A stretch of DNA of 64,000 bases from NCBI RefSeq assembly GCF_018131005.1, contig NZ_JAFCJK010000001.1, positions 930,001 to 994,000 of the forward strand, written 5' to 3'. The stretch is from Bradyrhizobium lablabi (GTDB lineage: Bacteria > Pseudomonadota > Alphaproteobacteria > Rhizobiales > Xanthobacteraceae). The position numbers were made by a program, and so were the translations under genes. A model generated the notes under the pieces. It saw nothing but the letters and a program-made list of their open reading frames with translations. It did not search any database and was not told the origin of the DNA. Shown in pieces: positions 49,176 to 59,410 of the stretch; the stretch's first letter is position 1, and every line of letters starts with the position of its first letter.

Positions 49176-49664
49176 TTAGCTCGGCTTGACGCCAGAGGCG
49201 GCCTGGGCGGCAGCCTGCCGCTCAATATTCTGCCGGTAGAGGCCGACGAAATCGACCGGATCCAGCATCAAGGGCGGGAAACCGCCGTCGCGGACCGCGG
49301 TCGCGATGATCTCGCGCGCGAACGGGAACAGCAGCCGAGGGCACTCGATCATGACGAGCGGGTGCAGGTTCTCCTTCGGCACGTTCACGATCCGGAACAC
49401 GCCCGCGTAGGCGAGATCGAAGCTGAACATCACCTTGCCGGCGCCTTCAGCCTTGCCCTCGACCGACAGAATGACCTCGAACTCGTTTTCCGCGAGATTG
49501 TTGGCCGAGACATTGATCTGAATATTGATCGCCGGTTGCTGTTGTTGCGGGCCGAGGGAAGCCGGTGCGTTCGGGTTCTCGAACGACAGATCCTTGGTGT
49601 ATTGCGCCAGCACGTTGAGCTGGGGAGGGGCTTGTTCGACGGGGCCGCCATTACCGTTGGTCAT
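49176..49664 (-). CDS. secB: protein-export chaperone SecB
   Basis: 162 residues from the ATG at 49664 with AGGAGAC in front; upstream open codons are not Sec[67 protein letters not shown] and [17 protein letters not shown] are the complete family. The tetramer keeps exported proteins unfolded and hands them to SecA. Confidence 0.97.
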   Translation of the reverse strand: MTNGNGGPVEQAPPQLNVLAQYTKDLSFENPNAPASLGPQQQQPAINIQINVSANNLAENEFEVILSVEGKAEGAGKVMFSFDLAYAGVFRIVNVPKENLHPLVMIECPRLLFPFAREIIATAVRDGGFPPLMLDPVDFVGLYRQNIERQAAAQAASGVKPS

Positions 49665-50082
49665 GAAATGTCTCCTGGAGCGCGGGCGCTCAGGGGACAG
49701 GCTGATGTCCGAAGGCGCGCGTAAGGGTGTTGGAAAACCGATGCCGGGCGAGTGGCTATCATAGGCCCGGCTTGGTCCACAAGGACGACGAGGGAACGCC
49801 GGCCGGGACCACAGGCGATTCCGCGCAGGACGCAGCAAAGGGCCCACCAATCCCTTAACAGCTTCCTAAATTATTGAACATGCGCCATTTCCGGGCAGGA
49901 ACGGGTTTCCTCTGGTCTGTAAAACGCGCTACAATTGCCCGTGCCAAAAAGCGCCATTGGCCGGGCATAGTTTCATACTTACATGCTGCTCACTGAATCG
50001 GTGATCTAATCTCTGCCGTTCCCGACCGGGAACGTTTCGACGGCCGGCCGGTTGCCGGCAGAGACCAGAAAGCGAATACGAC
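49665..50082. other. divergent secB/Tim44-like promoter region
   Basis: 418 bp. It holds promoters for both genes, an AT-rich patch near 49855-49880, and the palindrome CGTTCCCG-AC-CGGGAACG at 50017-50034. No gene is seen. Confidence 0.5.
50017..50034. promoter_or_regulatory. perfect 8-bp-arm palindrome upstream of the Tim44-like gene
   Basis: CGTTCCCG-AC-CGGGAACG, 49 bp before the GTG. It could be an operator or an mRNA hairpin. No regulator can be named. Confidence 0.4.
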
Positions 50083-50790
50083 GTGGATATCTACACCATC
50101 ATCTTCCTGGCGCTGGCCGTGTTCATCTTCTTGCGCCTGCGCAGCGTCCTCGGACAGCGCACCGGAAGCGAGCGGCCTCCCTATGATCGCGCCGCGCCCA
50201 CCGTCGTGCAGCGCAGTCAGGATAATAATAACGTCGCCCCCATGCCGGGCTCTGTCATTGATCAGCCACCCATGGCGCCGACCGCGGAGCCCGCCCCCGC
50301 GTCTGATCGCTGGAAGGGCGTTGCCGAGCCGGGCACGCCGCTGGCGCAGGGCCTCGATGCAGTTTTCGCGCAGGACTCCTCGTTCGATCCGCGGCATTTC
50401 CTTTCAGGCGCCCGCAGCGCCTACGAGATGATCGTGCTCGCCTTTGCCAATGGCGACCGCCGCGCACTGAAGGATCTGCTGTCGAGCGAGGTCTATGACA
50501 GCTTCGAGGCCGCGATCAAGGATCGCGAAAAGCACGAGCAGAAGACTGAGACGCGGTTCGTGTCGATCGACAAGGCCGAGATCGTCAGCGCGGAAGCACG
50601 CGACCGCCAGATCCAGCTCACGGTGCGGTTCGTGTCGCAAATGATCTCTGTCACGCGCGACAAGGCGGGCACGATCGTCGACGGCAATCCGGACAAGGTT
50701 GCCGACATTACCGATATCTGGACATTCGCACGCGACTCGACTTCCCGCGATCCGAACTGGAAGCTGGTTGGTACCGGAAGCGCCCACTAA
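50083..50790 (+). CDS. Tim44-like domain protein (TimA/TIM44 family)
   Basis: 235 residues from a GTG. One N-terminal membrane helix (2-22, DIYTIIFLALAVFIFLRLRS), a proline-rich linker, then a Tim44/mL45 domain from about 95 (FDPRHFLSGARSAYEMIVLAFANGDRRALKDLLSSEVYDSFEAAIKDRE). The mitochondrial relative is a TIM23 import factor. Bacterial members are membrane-attached with unproven function. Its end overlaps the mltA start. Confidence 0.9.
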   Translation: MDIYTIIFLALAVFIFLRLRSVLGQRTGSERPPYDRAAPTVVQRSQDNNNVAPMPGSVIDQPPMAPTAEPAPASDRWKGVAEPGTPLAQGLDAVFAQDSSFDPRHFLSGARSAYEMIVLAFANGDRRALKDLLSSEVYDSFEAAIKDREKHEQKTETRFVSIDKAEIVSAEARDRQIQLTVRFVSQMISVTRDKAGTIVDGNPDKVADITDIWTFARDSTSRDPNWKLVGTGSAH

Positions 50791-52273
50791 AGATCCTCGC
50801 TACGGGCGCCTCGCCGTTGCGTGTCTTGCGCTCGCGCTACTGTGCTCGACCGAAGCGCTAGCCGCCCGCTACAAATTGAGGCGGCACGCCTTGCCCGCGC
50901 CTCACACGCGGCAGCTTCCTTATCCGCAGCTGGAACTGCCGTTGCAGGTCACCGGCGGCCAGTATGAACCGCTCACCTGGGCGAGGGTTGCAGGCTGGAG
51001 CGACGACGATCATCTCGCCGCCTACAGAACATTCCGCACCAGCTGCAGGCCGATCGTAGCCGAGCAGGGCGTGTCCGCGGACGCAAAAGCGCTCGGAAGC
51101 TCGCTGCGAGACCCATGCCGGATCGCCAGGGGACTCGATATCACCGACAATGCCAAGGCGAGGGATTTCTTCGAGCGGAACTTCGTGCCCTTGCGCATCT
51201 CGCGGCTTGGCGAAGGCGAGGGGTTTGTCACCGGCTACTACGAGCCGGTGCTGGAGGGCTCGCGGATCCAAACCGACGTCTACAATGTTCCGGTCTACCG
51301 CCGTCCGTCCAACCTGTTCGTGCGGGGCGCCAGGCAGAGTTCGACCGGCCTGCCCAACAAGGGCCAGGTTTTCCGCAAGATCGGCCGCCGCAAGCTCGTG
51401 CCCTATTACGACCGTGCCGAGATCGAGGACGGCGCGATCGCCGGCCGCGGGCTGGAAATCTGCTGGTTGAAGAACCAGACCGACCTGTTGTTCGCACAAA
51501 TCCAGGGCTCGGCGCGAATCAGGCTCGATGACGGAACCACGCTGCGTCTCAACTACGATGCCCACAATGGCTATTCCTACACACCGGTCGGCCGCATCCT
51601 GATCGACCGCGGCATCATCCCGAAGGAGCAGATGTCGATGCAGAAGATCAGGGAGTGGATGGAGCAGAATCCGGACGGCGCGCAGGAACTGCGGCGGCAG
51701 AACCGTTCCTACATCTTCTTCCGCGAGGTGCAGCTCTCCGACAAGGACGAGGCGGTCGGTGCCCAGGGCGTGCCACTGACACCGGGCCGCTCGATCGCGG
51801 TCGACAAGGCACTTCATGTCTATGGCACGCCGTTCTTCATCGAGGGCGAGCTGCCGATCGACTCCGAATTGTCGAAGACGCCGTTCCACCGCCTGATGAT
51901 CGCGCAGGACACTGGTTCGGCGATAACAGGCCCGGCGCGCGCCGATCTCTATTTCGGCGCCGGCGCCGATGCCGGAAAAGTATCGGGCCGGCTGCGGCAC
52001 ACCATGCGGTTCGTCATGCTGGTGCCGAAGAGCCTCGATCCCATGGAGCGGGCCCGCAAGCTGCCGGTGCCTGACGAGCGGCCGTCGGAAAAGATCGCAA
52101 AACTGTATCCGCAGAGCGACCCGCATAAGGACAAGCCTGCGCCGACAACGACCCCTGTCGCGCAGGCGGGGACTGTGGCAAAGCCGGTGCCACTGCCGGA
52201 GGCCCGGCCCAGCATCACTCCGCCACGCGAGACGCGCCGCCATCGGCGTTACCAGTATTACCGCTACCGATGA
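50768..52273 (+). CDS. mltA: membrane-bound lytic murein transglycosylase MltA family
   Basis: 501 residues if TTG at 50768 is used; it overlaps the Tim44-like gene by 23 bp and gives a fitting signal peptide (LAVACLALALLCSTEALAA). The 3D and MltA domains show GFVTGYYEPVLEGSR, RAEIEDGAIAGRGLEICWL, FAQIQGSARIRLDDG, and AQDTGSAITGPARADLYFG with the catalytic Asp. The tail is proline-rich and basic. It cleaves peptidoglycan to 1,6-anhydro-muropeptides. It ends in ATGA shared with the Smr gene. Confidence 0.93.
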   Translation: MVPEAPTKDPRYGRLAVACLALALLCSTEALAARYKLRRHALPAPHTRQLPYPQLELPLQVTGGQYEPLTWARVAGWSDDDHLAAYRTFRTSCRPIVAEQGVSADAKALGSSLRDPCRIARGLDITDNAKARDFFERNFVPLRISRLGEGEGFVTGYYEPVLEGSRIQTDVYNVPVYRRPSNLFVRGARQSSTGLPNKGQVFRKIGRRKLVPYYDRAEIEDGAIAGRGLEICWLKNQTDLLFAQIQGSARIRLDDGTTLRLNYDAHNGYSYTPVGRILIDRGIIPKEQMSMQKIREWMEQNPDGAQELRRQNRSYIFFREVQLSDKDEAVGAQGVPLTPGRSIAVDKALHVYGTPFFIEGELPIDSELSKTPFHRLMIAQDTGSAITGPARADLYFGAGADAGKVSGRLRHTMRFVMLVPKSLDPMERARKLPVPDERPSEKIAKLYPQSDPHKDKPAPTTTPVAQAGTVAKPVPLPEARPSITPPRETRRHRRYQYYRYR

Positions 52274-52851
52274 AACGTCCCACGTCGATTCCCGATGTGT
52301 CCATGCCCTTGAGGCGCAAGCGCGCCCTGAGCGATGAGGAACGCGCGCTGTGGGACAGCGTGGCGAAACACGTAAAACCGTTGCGCAAGAGATCGGCCGC
52401 CGCCAAGCCGCATGCGACATCCCATGAGCCCGCGACGCATCACGTCGCGGCAAAGCCCGTACCGGTCAAATCCGAAGCGTTCGCCAAGGCCGCGTCGGCG
52501 CCGCAGATGCCACCGCTCGCGCCGATCGGCCGCCGCGATCGCGCAAAACTTTCGCGCGGCCGGCAGGAGATCGACGCCCGGCTCGATCTTCACGGCATGA
52601 CGCAAACACGCGCGCATCGCGCGCTGTTCGCCTTCCTGCAGCGTGCCCACATTGACGGGTTCACCTTCGTGCTCGTGATCACCGGCAAGGGCAAGGTCGG
52701 CGGTTCCGAGCGCGGCGTACTGCGGCGCCAGGTGCCGGAATGGCTGAGCCTGCCGGAGTTCCGTTCGCTGGTGGTCGGCTTCGAGGAAGCGCATATCGGC
52801 CATGGCGGCGAGGGTGCGCTGTACGTGCGTGTCCGCCGCGCTCGCGCATAA
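52270..52851 (+). CDS. Smr-domain (MutS2-type endonuclease) protein
   Basis: 193 residues; start overlaps the mltA stop by 4 bp. A basic, disordered first ~95 residues precede the Smr domain: RLDLHGMTQTRAHRALFAFL, FVLVITGKGKVGGSERGVLRR and GEGALYVRVRR. Smr domains nick DNA or RNA (LDxH and TGxG motifs both present). Stand-alone forms have been linked to ribosome rescue or recombination control; its role here is unproven. Confidence 0.92.
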   Translation: MKRPTSIPDVSMPLRRKRALSDEERALWDSVAKHVKPLRKRSAAAKPHATSHEPATHHVAAKPVPVKSEAFAKAASAPQMPPLAPIGRRDRAKLSRGRQEIDARLDLHGMTQTRAHRALFAFLQRAHIDGFTFVLVITGKGKVGGSERGVLRRQVPEWLSLPEFRSLVVGFEEAHIGHGGEGALYVRVRRARA

Positions 52852-52853
52852 GG

Positions 52854-53984
52854 TTAGAACGGCCGCACGACCCCGACGCGCGGAATCAGGGTGACGACCC
52901 AGCCAAACATCGTCGTGCCGCGATCGTCTGACGGAATCAGCGGCACGTCCTTTGACGACGGCAGCATCTTCACCACGTGCAGTATCAAGAACATGCAGAC
53001 CGCCCAGTTCGAAATCCAGCGCGAATAGTCGAACACGATCACGAACATCACGAGATAGCCGGCGCTGATCATAATAATCGCGGAGAGCACGATCCGGCGG
53101 TGCAGCTCGATTGCAAGCGCGCCGATCAGCCGGGCGAAATAGCGCCAGAGCGGCGTGTGCAGCCAGATCAACAGCCCGAACACCGGAACGCCCAGGATGT
53201 TCGAAGGCATGCGCGTCCAGGTGTCCGCAATTTCCTTCGACAGCGGCTGGTACCAGATGTAACCGAATGCCAGCAGGTCAGTCCGCGATGCATCGGCCAT
53301 CCTGCTCCGCAGGTGACGGAGGAATTCGTCATAGGGCACGTCGACCGTGCCCGCGAATTGCGCCACCAGGAACAGGATGCCGACGGCTGCAAGCGCACCG
53401 ATCCCGACAGCAACGTTACGCTGCGTCACGCCGTGCACCAGGTAGAAGCGCAGCAGCACGATCGCCGCGATGGTCGGCACGTACATCAGAAGATTGATGT
53501 GGTGGATCAGGATCAGCACGATCGAGAACAACGTCGCGACGATCACATAGGCGATCGAGCGCGCCGGGATCAGCAGCAGGATGATCGCCAGTGCGCAGCC
53601 ATAGATGTCGAAATGGCCGAGCGTGTGCATGAAATTCTTCAGGAAGAACGGCGATCCCGCGGTGAACACGAATAGCGGCAATTGGGCGTCGCCGAGGCCA
53701 AATGTACGGCGGAACAATTTCAAGAACAGGCCGAGCGTGATGAGCCAGATCGCGCCGGCGAGCGCAAACACGAGCCACACCGGTACCTTGTCGGTGAACA
53801 GCGCGACGATGGCGCCGATCAGCGCGCGCTTGGTGAAGCCGTAATGATAGTCGACCAGCAGGTGGATGTAGGGGACGTAGGGCGGCAGCGCTATCTTGTG
53901 CAGCAATACCCCGAGCATGACGGCCGCATTGACGACCAGCATCAATCGCCAGGGGTTTTCCCAGACCCGCCAATTCAAATTCAT
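52854..53984 (-). CDS. polytopic membrane protein of unknown function
   Basis: 376 residues from the ATG at 53984; TTG five codons upstream is possible. About nine to ten membrane helices are visible (near 12-32, 60-90, 110-150, 155-178, 190-212, and three after 260). Short motifs such as DYHYGFTKRALIGA and MHTLGHFDIYG recall polytopic glycosyltransferase-like or EpsG-type proteins, but I cannot assign a family. It converges with the Smr gene. Confidence 0.82.
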   Translation of the reverse strand: MNLNWRVWENPWRLMLVVNAAVMLGVLLHKIALPPYVPYIHLLVDYHYGFTKRALIGAIVALFTDKVPVWLVFALAGAIWLITLGLFLKLFRRTFGLGDAQLPLFVFTAGSPFFLKNFMHTLGHFDIYGCALAIILLLIPARSIAYVIVATLFSIVLILIHHINLLMYVPTIAAIVLLRFYLVHGVTQRNVAVGIGALAAVGILFLVAQFAGTVDVPYDEFLRHLRSRMADASRTDLLAFGYIWYQPLSKEIADTWTRMPSNILGVPVFGLLIWLHTPLWRYFARLIGALAIELHRRIVLSAIIMISAGYLVMFVIVFDYSRWISNWAVCMFLILHVVKMLPSSKDVPLIPSDDRGTTMFGWVVTLIPRVGVVRPF

Positions 53985-54013
53985 CGTCGCCCCGGCCAAG
54001 CGGAGCGCGGGCC

Positions 54014-54097
54014 GGGACCCATAACCACCGGCTTGCGCTTTGCGAAGTCTGGGGCTGCTACCTGGTTCAACGATGGTCGCCGGCGGTTATGGGTCCC
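54014..54097. repeat. inverted repeat in hslU downstream region
   Basis: GGGACCCATAACCACCGGC (54014-54032) and GCCGGCGGTTATGGGTCCC (54079-54097): 19-bp arms, one mismatch, 46-bp loop. It lies between the hslU stop and the unknown membrane-protein gene and may be a MITE-like repeat or terminator. Confidence 0.75.
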
Positions 54098-54133
54098 AGA
54101 TCTTCGCAGGGACGACGATCTTAGCTGCAAAGC

Positions 54134-55435
54134 TTACAAAATGAACCGGCTGAGATCGGTGTTCTTGGCGAGATCGCCGACGTGCTTGGTCACGTAGTCG
54201 GCGTCGATGTTGATGGTCTCGCCGCTGCGGTCGGCGGCAGTGAAAGAGATGTCGTCCAGCACCCGCTCCATCACGGTCTGGAGCCGCCGCGCTCCGATGT
54301 TCTCGACAGTCGAATTGACGGCGACCGCGATATCCGCCAGTGCGTCGATGGCGCTATCGGTGACCTCGAGTGTCACGCCCTCGGTCTTCATCAAGGCGAC
54401 GTACTGCTTGATCAGCGACGCCTCGGGTTCGGTCAGGATCCGGCGCATGTCGTCGCGGCTCAGCGCCTGCAGCTCGACGCGGATCGGCAGCCGGCCCTGC
54501 AGCTCCGGCAGCAGGTCGGAGGGCTTTGCGATATGGAATGCGCCCGAGGCGATGAACAGGATGTGATCGGTCTTCACGGCGCCATGCTTGGTCGAGACCG
54601 TGGTGCCCTCGATCAATGGCAGCAGGTCGCGCTGCACACCCTCGCGCGAGACGTCGCCGCCGACACGGTTCTCGCGCACGCAGATCTTGTCGATCTCGTC
54701 GAGGAAAACGATGCCGTTGTTCTCGACCGCGCTGATTGCGTCCATCACCACCTGGTCGGTGTCGAGCAGCTTGTCGGATTCCTCGTTGACGAGGATCTCG
54801 TGCGAGCCTTCGACCGTCAGCCGCCGCGTCTTGGTGCGGCCGCCCAACTTGCCGAAGATGTCGCCGAGCGAAACCGCGCCCATCTGGGCGCCCGGCATGC
54901 CGGGAATCTCGAACATCGGCAAGCCGGCGGACGACTGCGTCTCGATCTCGATTTCCTTGTCGTTGAGTTCTCCGGCGCGCAATTTCCTGCGGAACGACTC
55001 GCGTGTCGCCGCGCTCGATGCCGGGCCGACCAGCGCGTCCAGCACGCGCTCTTCGGCGGCGAGCTGGGCGCGGGCCTGCACGTCCTTGCGCTTGCGTTCG
55101 CGCACTTGCACGATCGCGACCTCGACAAGGTCGCGGATGATCTGCTCGACGTCGCGGCCGACATAGCCGACCTCGGTGAACTTGGTGGCCTCGACCTTGA
55201 GGAATGGCGCACTCGCGAGCTTGGCCAGCCGCCGCGCGATCTCGGTCTTGCCGACGCCGGTTGGCCCGATCATCAGGATGTTCTTGGGCAGAACCTCCTC
55301 ACGGAGGGAACCAGCAAGCTGGAGCCGCCGCCAGCGATTGCGCAGGGCGATCGACACGGCGCGCTTGGCGTCGGCTTGGCCGACGATGAAGCGGTCAAGT
55401 TCGGAGACGATTTCGCGGGGGGAGAAGTCGGTCAT
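54134..55435 (-). CDS. hslU: ATP-dependent protease ATPase subunit HslU
   Basis: 433 residues. [29 protein letters not shown], Walker [16 protein letters not shown] (about 57-71), Walker [13 protein letters not shown], and the HslV-docking tail ending [12 protein letters not shown]. The I-domain is inserted after [16 protein letters not shown]. It unfolds substrates for HslV. It is separated from hslV by a GNAT gene. Confidence 0.97.
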   Translation of the reverse strand: MTDFSPREIVSELDRFIVGQADAKRAVSIALRNRWRRLQLAGSLREEVLPKNILMIGPTGVGKTEIARRLAKLASAPFLKVEATKFTEVGYVGRDVEQIIRDLVEVAIVQVRERKRKDVQARAQLAAEERVLDALVGPASSAATRESFRRKLRAGELNDKEIEIETQSSAGLPMFEIPGMPGAQMGAVSLGDIFGKLGGRTKTRRLTVEGSHEILVNEESDKLLDTDQVVMDAISAVENNGIVFLDEIDKICVRENRVGGDVSREGVQRDLLPLIEGTTVSTKHGAVKTDHILFIASGAFHIAKPSDLLPELQGRLPIRVELQALSRDDMRRILTEPEASLIKQYVALMKTEGVTLEVTDSAIDALADIAVAVNSTVENIGARRLQTVMERVLDDISFTAADRSGETINIDADYVTKHVGDLAKNTDLSRFIL

Positions 55436-55498
55436 GTGCTCTAGCTAGGTTGAAAAAACTCTGTCGGCAAGCGCTGTTCCGCGCCTGCGGCGTCAAGA

Positions 55499-55984
55499 TC
55501 ATCTGTCGCGGATCATCAATAGCGACGGTCCGTCCGGTGTATCGACCATCCCCACCTTATGAAAACCCGCCTTCTCATAGGCGCGGACCGCCCGCGCATT
55601 GACCGGATCGGGATCGGTCACCACGCGCGGCACCCTTTGCGCCAACCGCTCGTCGACGAATGCGCGGATCAGCGCCGAGCCGCGGCCGTGCCCGATCATG
55701 TCCGGTTCGCCGATGAAGAGATCGATGCCCCGGGTGCCCACTGGATGCGCACCGAAGCCTGTATTCCACGCCGTCAGCTCGTAGCACTGGATGTAGCCGA
55801 TATCGCCGTCGCTGGTTGCGACGATGAACTGATCCATCGCCGGCTCGTCAAGGTCACCGCTGACCAGGGCATATTGCTCAGCCGGATCGCCCCACCACTC
55901 TCGGACATGCGACAAAGCTAGCCAGCGCTTGATCTGCGGCAGGTCGGTCGTTGTCATCGGGCGGAAGCGGTGCGGTTCGGCCAT
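55499..55984 (-). CDS. GNAT acetyltransferase, AAC(6')-like
   Basis: 161 residues. YIQCYELTAWN, RGIDLFIGEPDMIGHGRGSALIRAFVDERL (acetyl-CoA loop, G-x-G-x-G) and VVTDPDPVNARAVRAYEKAGF resemble the AAC(6')-Ib aminoglycoside branch of GNAT. Substrate unknown; resistance should not be assumed. It sits between hslV and hslU, two bases after hslV. Confidence 0.88.
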   Translation of the reverse strand: MAEPHRFRPMTTTDLPQIKRWLALSHVREWWGDPAEQYALVSGDLDEPAMDQFIVATSDGDIGYIQCYELTAWNTGFGAHPVGTRGIDLFIGEPDMIGHGRGSALIRAFVDERLAQRVPRVVTDPDPVNARAVRAYEKAGFHKVGMVDTPDGPSLLMIRDR

Positions 55985-55986
55985 GC

Positions 55987-56544
55987 TCAGCCGCCCAATG
56001 ACTCAATCGTCACGTTACGATTGGTGTAGACGCAGATGTCGGCGGCGATATCGAGCGCGCGGCGCACGATGGTTTCGGCGTCCTTGTCGGTGTCGATAAG
56101 GGCGCGGGCCGCCGCAAGCGCATAATTACCGCCGGAGCCGATCGCCATCACGCCGGTCTCGGGCTCCAGCACATCGCCGGTGCCGGTCAGGACCAACGAG
56201 ACGTCCTTGTCGGCCACGATCATCATCGCTTCCAGCCGGCGCAGATAGCGGTCCGTGCGCCAGTCCTTGGCAAGTTCGACCGCCGCCCGGGTCAATTGCC
56301 CCGGATATTGCTCGAGCTTGCTCTCGAGCCGCTCGAACAGGGTGAAGGCATCGGCGGTGGCGCCGGCAAAGCCGCCGATCACGTCGCCTTTGCCGATCCG
56401 GCGGACCTTCTTGGCATTGGCCTTGATAACGGTCTGGCCGACCGAGACCTGGCCGTCGCCGCCGATCACGACTTTGCCGCCCTTGCGGACCGTACAGATC
56501 GTGGTGCCGTGCCAGACCGGCAGCTCATTTGGGGATGCTTGCAT
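55987..56544 (-). CDS. hslV: ATP-dependent protease peptidase subunit HslV
   Basis: 185 residues. The propeptide ends at HG, exposing catalytic Thr14 ([23 protein letters not shown]). [26 protein letters not shown] and [16 protein letters not shown] complete the proteasome-type beta fold. It forms a double hexamer with HslU. The GNAT gene follows directly and hslU comes third. It faces hisB across 170 bp. Confidence 0.97.
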   Translation of the reverse strand: MQASPNELPVWHGTTICTVRKGGKVVIGGDGQVSVGQTVIKANAKKVRRIGKGDVIGGFAGATADAFTLFERLESKLEQYPGQLTRAAVELAKDWRTDRYLRRLEAMMIVADKDVSLVLTGTGDVLEPETGVMAIGSGGNYALAAARALIDTDKDAETIVRRALDIAADICVYTNRNVTIESLGG

Positions 56545-56714
56545 GGCGTACCTCTCGCTCGGCCAGATTTAAGGGTTGGCGGGCAGGGTTACAATCGCCG
56601 GATTTGGCGCCGATTTCCGGTCACCATGCCCGGAAGTCGGGCTTTTCGGCGTAGCGAAGGTGACATCAGCCTGTTAAAAGACCGGCGTTTTTCGGCACGG
56701 GAAAGTTCGTTTTC

Positions 56715-57308
56715 ATGCGCACGGCAACCATCAAGCGCAAGACCAAGGAGACCGACATCGAGGTGACGGTCAACCTCGACGGGGCAGGCGTATCCACGGT
56801 TTCGACCGGGATCGGCTTCTTCGACCATATGCTTGACCTTCTCGCCCGGCACTCGCGCATCGACATCTTCGTCAAGGCGGATGGCGATCTGCATGTCGAT
56901 CACCATCACACCACCGAAGACGTCGGCATCGCGCTCGGGCAGGCCGTCAAGCAGGCCCTCGGCAACATGGCCGGCATCACCCGCTATGCCTCGATCCACA
57001 TGCCGATGGACGAGACCCTGTCGCGCGTCGTGATCGACATTTCCGGCCGTCCGGTACTTGTGTTCAGGGTCGATTTTCCGCGCGACAAGATCGGTCAGTT
57101 CGACAGCGAACTGGTGCGTGAATGGTTCAACGCGTTCGCGATGAATGCAGGCGTGACTCTCCACGTCGAGACCCTATATGGCGAGAACAGCCATCATATC
57201 GCCGAATCCTGCTTCAAGGGTTTGGCGAGGGCGCTTCGTACGGCGGTCGCGATCGATCCACGCGCCCAGGGCGAAGTGCCCTCGACGAAGGGTCAGCTCG
57301 GCGGCTGA
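56715..57308 (+). CDS. hisB: imidazoleglycerol-phosphate dehydratase
   Basis: 197 residues, monofunctional (no phosphatase domain). [34 protein letters not shown] and [18 protein letters not shown] are the Mn-binding histidine motifs. It catalyses step 6 of histidine synthesis. First gene of hisB-DUF2628-hisH-hisA-hisF-hisE. Confidence 0.97.
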   Translation: MRTATIKRKTKETDIEVTVNLDGAGVSTVSTGIGFFDHMLDLLARHSRIDIFVKADGDLHVDHHHTTEDVGIALGQAVKQALGNMAGITRYASIHMPMDETLSRVVIDISGRPVLVFRVDFPRDKIGQFDSELVREWFNAFAMNAGVTLHVETLYGENSHHIAESCFKGLARALRTAVAIDPRAQGEVPSTKGQLGG

Positions 57309-57313
57309 TTCTG

Positions 57314-57366
57314 AAGCATGATCCGGAAAAGGATAGCGGTTTTCCGGAGAGACCATGCTCAAACAT
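57314..57366. repeat. dispersed palindromic repeat after hisB
   Basis: AAGCATGATCCGGAAAA then TTTTCCGGAGAGACCATGCTC: stems CCGGAAAA/TTTTCCGG and GCATG-type ends. Same family as 16186-16234 and 25893. Confidence 0.72.
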
Positions 57367-57392
57367 GAGAGATTATTGCGGCGGAGTTCCCG

Positions 57393-57926
57393 ATGCCGGT
57401 CTACACAGTGCATGCCCCCGTGGCGAACGGCGCCAATCTCGCGGCGACCGACCAGTTCACCTTCGTGCGCGACGGCTTTCATTTCTGGGCTGCGGTCGCG
57501 AGCGTGATATGGTTCGCCTGGCATCGCCTGTGGCTGGCGCTGATCGGCTGGATCCTGCTGACCGTTCTCATCGATGTCGGCCTCGCCAAGCTCGGCGTCG
57601 GCGCCGCCACGATCTTCTTCGTCGATTTGGTGTTGGCAATACTGATTGGGCTTGAGGCGGCGAGCCTGCAGCGTTGGACGCTATCGCGCGGCAGATGGCG
57701 CGAACTCGATATCGTCGTTGCCGACGACGAAGAAACTGCCGAACGGCGCTTCTTCGATCGGTGGGCCGCGCGACATCGCGGCATCGTCAATGACCAATGG
57801 TCGGTCGATCGCGGCGCGCCGCCGCCGACGCGGAGCGTTCCGGGCCAGCCGTTCTCGAAGCCACCGCCGCTGCCGCAGGGCGGCATTATCGGATTGTTTC
57901 CCGAACCAGGAGGAGGGTCGCGATGA
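57393..57926 (+). CDS. DUF2628 membrane protein
   Basis: 177 residues. [47 protein letters not shown] is the DUF2628 beginning, followed by two or three membrane helices (about 37-55, 58-75, 78-96) and a proline-rich tail. Its function is unknown. It is fixed between hisB and hisH in many Rhizobiales, and its stop overlaps the hisH ATG. Confidence 0.88.
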   Translation: MPVYTVHAPVANGANLAATDQFTFVRDGFHFWAAVASVIWFAWHRLWLALIGWILLTVLIDVGLAKLGVGAATIFFVDLVLAILIGLEAASLQRWTLSRGRWRELDIVVADDEETAERRFFDRWAARHRGIVNDQWSVDRGAPPPTRSVPGQPFSKPPPLPQGGIIGLFPEPGGGSR

Positions 57927-58573
57927 GCGTTGCCATCATCGATTACGGCTCCGGCAATCTGCATTCGGCGGCCAAGGCCTTCGAGCGCGCCGCGCGCGGC
58001 ATGGAGGATCCGCAGAGGATCATGGTAACGCGTGATCCCGACGCGGTGTATCGCGCCGACCGGATCGTGCTCCCCGGGGTCGGCGCCTTCGCCGATTGCC
58101 GCCGCGGCGTCGATGCGGTCAACGGGATGCTGGAAGCGCTGACCGAAGCGGTGCGCGTCAAGGCGCGGCCGTTCTTCGGTATCTGCGTCGGCATGCAGTT
58201 GATGGCGACGCGCGGCAAGGAGCATGTCGTCACCGACGGCTTCAACTGGATTGCAGGTGACGTCGAGAAGATCACGCCGCGTGACGAAGAGTTGAAGATT
58301 CCGCATATGGGCTGGAACACGCTCGATCTTGTCCGCGAGCATCCGGTGCTGGAACGGCTGCCTCTCGGGCCGAAGGGCCGCCATGCCTACTTCGTCCACT
58401 CCTATCACCTCAACGCCACCAACGAGGCCGACGTGCTGGCGCGCGCCGACTATGGCGGGCCGGTCACCGCGATCGTCAGCAAGGACACCGCGATCGGCAC
58501 ACAGTTTCACCCCGAGAAGAGTCAGCGCTTCGGGCTGGCGTTGATCTCAAACTTTCTGAAGTGGAAGCCGTGA
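57923..58573 (+). CDS. hisH: imidazole glycerol phosphate synthase, glutamine amidotransferase subunit
   Basis: 216 residues from the ATG at 57923 (GGAGGAGGG in front; overlaps the previous stop). [24 protein letters not shown] with the nucleophile Cys (about 86), and [14 protein letters not shown] with the catalytic His and Glu. It supplies ammonia to HisF. Its stop overlaps the hisA start. Confidence 0.97.
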   Translation: MSVAIIDYGSGNLHSAAKAFERAARGMEDPQRIMVTRDPDAVYRADRIVLPGVGAFADCRRGVDAVNGMLEALTEAVRVKARPFFGICVGMQLMATRGKEHVVTDGFNWIAGDVEKITPRDEELKIPHMGWNTLDLVREHPVLERLPLGPKGRHAYFVHSYHLNATNEADVLARADYGGPVTAIVSKDTAIGTQFHPEKSQRFGLALISNFLKWKP

Positions 58574-59301
58574 TCCTGTTTCCCGCGGTCGACCTGAAGA
58601 ACGGCCAGTGCGTGCGCCTGGAGCAGGGCGACATGGCGCGCGCCACCGTGTTCAATCTCGATCCCGCCGCGCAGGCCCGCGCCTTCACTGCGCAGGGTTT
58701 TGAATATCTGCACGTCGTCGATCTCGATGGCGCATTTGCCGGCAAGCCGATGAACGCGCATGCGGTCGAAGCAATGCTCGAGGCCGTCAGCGTGCCGGTG
58801 CAGCTTGGCGGCGGCATCCGCGATCTCAAGACCATCGAGGCCTGGCTCGATAAGGGCATCACGCGCGTGATCATCGGCACCGCGGCGGTGCGCGATCCCG
58901 AACTCGTGAAGGGCGCGGCGAGGAAATTCCCCGGCCGCGTCGCGGTTGGCCTCGATGCGCGCGATGGCAAGGTCGCGGTCGAGGGCTGGGCCGAGACCTC
59001 ACAAGTGACCGCGCTCGACATTGCGCAGCGATTCGAGGATGCCGGCGTCGCCGCGATCGTCTTCACCGACATTGCGCGTGACGGCCTGCTCAAGGGCCTC
59101 AACCTCGATGCGACGATTGCTCTGGCAGAGCGCGTTTCGATTCCAGTGATTGCCTCCGGCGGCTTCGCCTCGATTGAAGACGTCAAGGCGCTGCTTGAGC
59201 CGCGCGCCCGGAAACTCGCCGGCGCAATCGTTGGACGCGCCCTCTATGACGGACGGCTTGATCCCGCAGCGGCGCTTCAATTGATGCGCAACGCAGCCTA
59301 G
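58570..59301 (+). CDS. hisA: phosphoribosylformimino-5-aminoimidazole carboxamide ribotide isomerase
   Basis: 243 residues. GTG at 58570 gives [17 protein letters not shown], better than the GTG three codons earlier; it overlaps the hisH stop as GTGA. (beta/alpha)8 barrel with Asp8 and the second Asp in [11 protein letters not shown]. It performs the isomerisation before HisF/HisH. Its TAG runs into a dispersed repeat. Confidence 0.97.
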   Translation: MILFPAVDLKNGQCVRLEQGDMARATVFNLDPAAQARAFTAQGFEYLHVVDLDGAFAGKPMNAHAVEAMLEAVSVPVQLGGGIRDLKTIEAWLDKGITRVIIGTAAVRDPELVKGAARKFPGRVAVGLDARDGKVAVEGWAETSQVTALDIAQRFEDAGVAAIVFTDIARDGLLKGLNLDATIALAERVSIPVIASGGFASIEDVKALLEPRARKLAGAIVGRALYDGRLDPAAALQLMRNAA

Positions 59302-59396
59302 AGCTTCGGTCCTGATTGAATCGAAACCGAAGCTCTGGATTCCTGTTTGGACGCGTTTTCGTCACGCGAACCGGTAAGCACTTCGCTCGAAAACGC
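59300..59396 (-). repeat. 100-bp dispersed repeat, copy B (opposite orientation)
   Basis: Starts in the hisA stop. AGAGCTTCGGT (59300-59310) pairs perfectly with ACCGAAGCTCT (59326-59336), and GCGTTTTCG (59353-59361) with CGAAAACGC (59388-59396). The reverse complement is nearly identical to 26847-26946. Confidence 0.85.
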
Positions 59397-59410
59397 TATA
59401 GGAGAAAGTC

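Noticed and set aside
50858..52453. A 531-codon minus-strand frame
   Set aside because: Antisense to mltA; no domain recognised.
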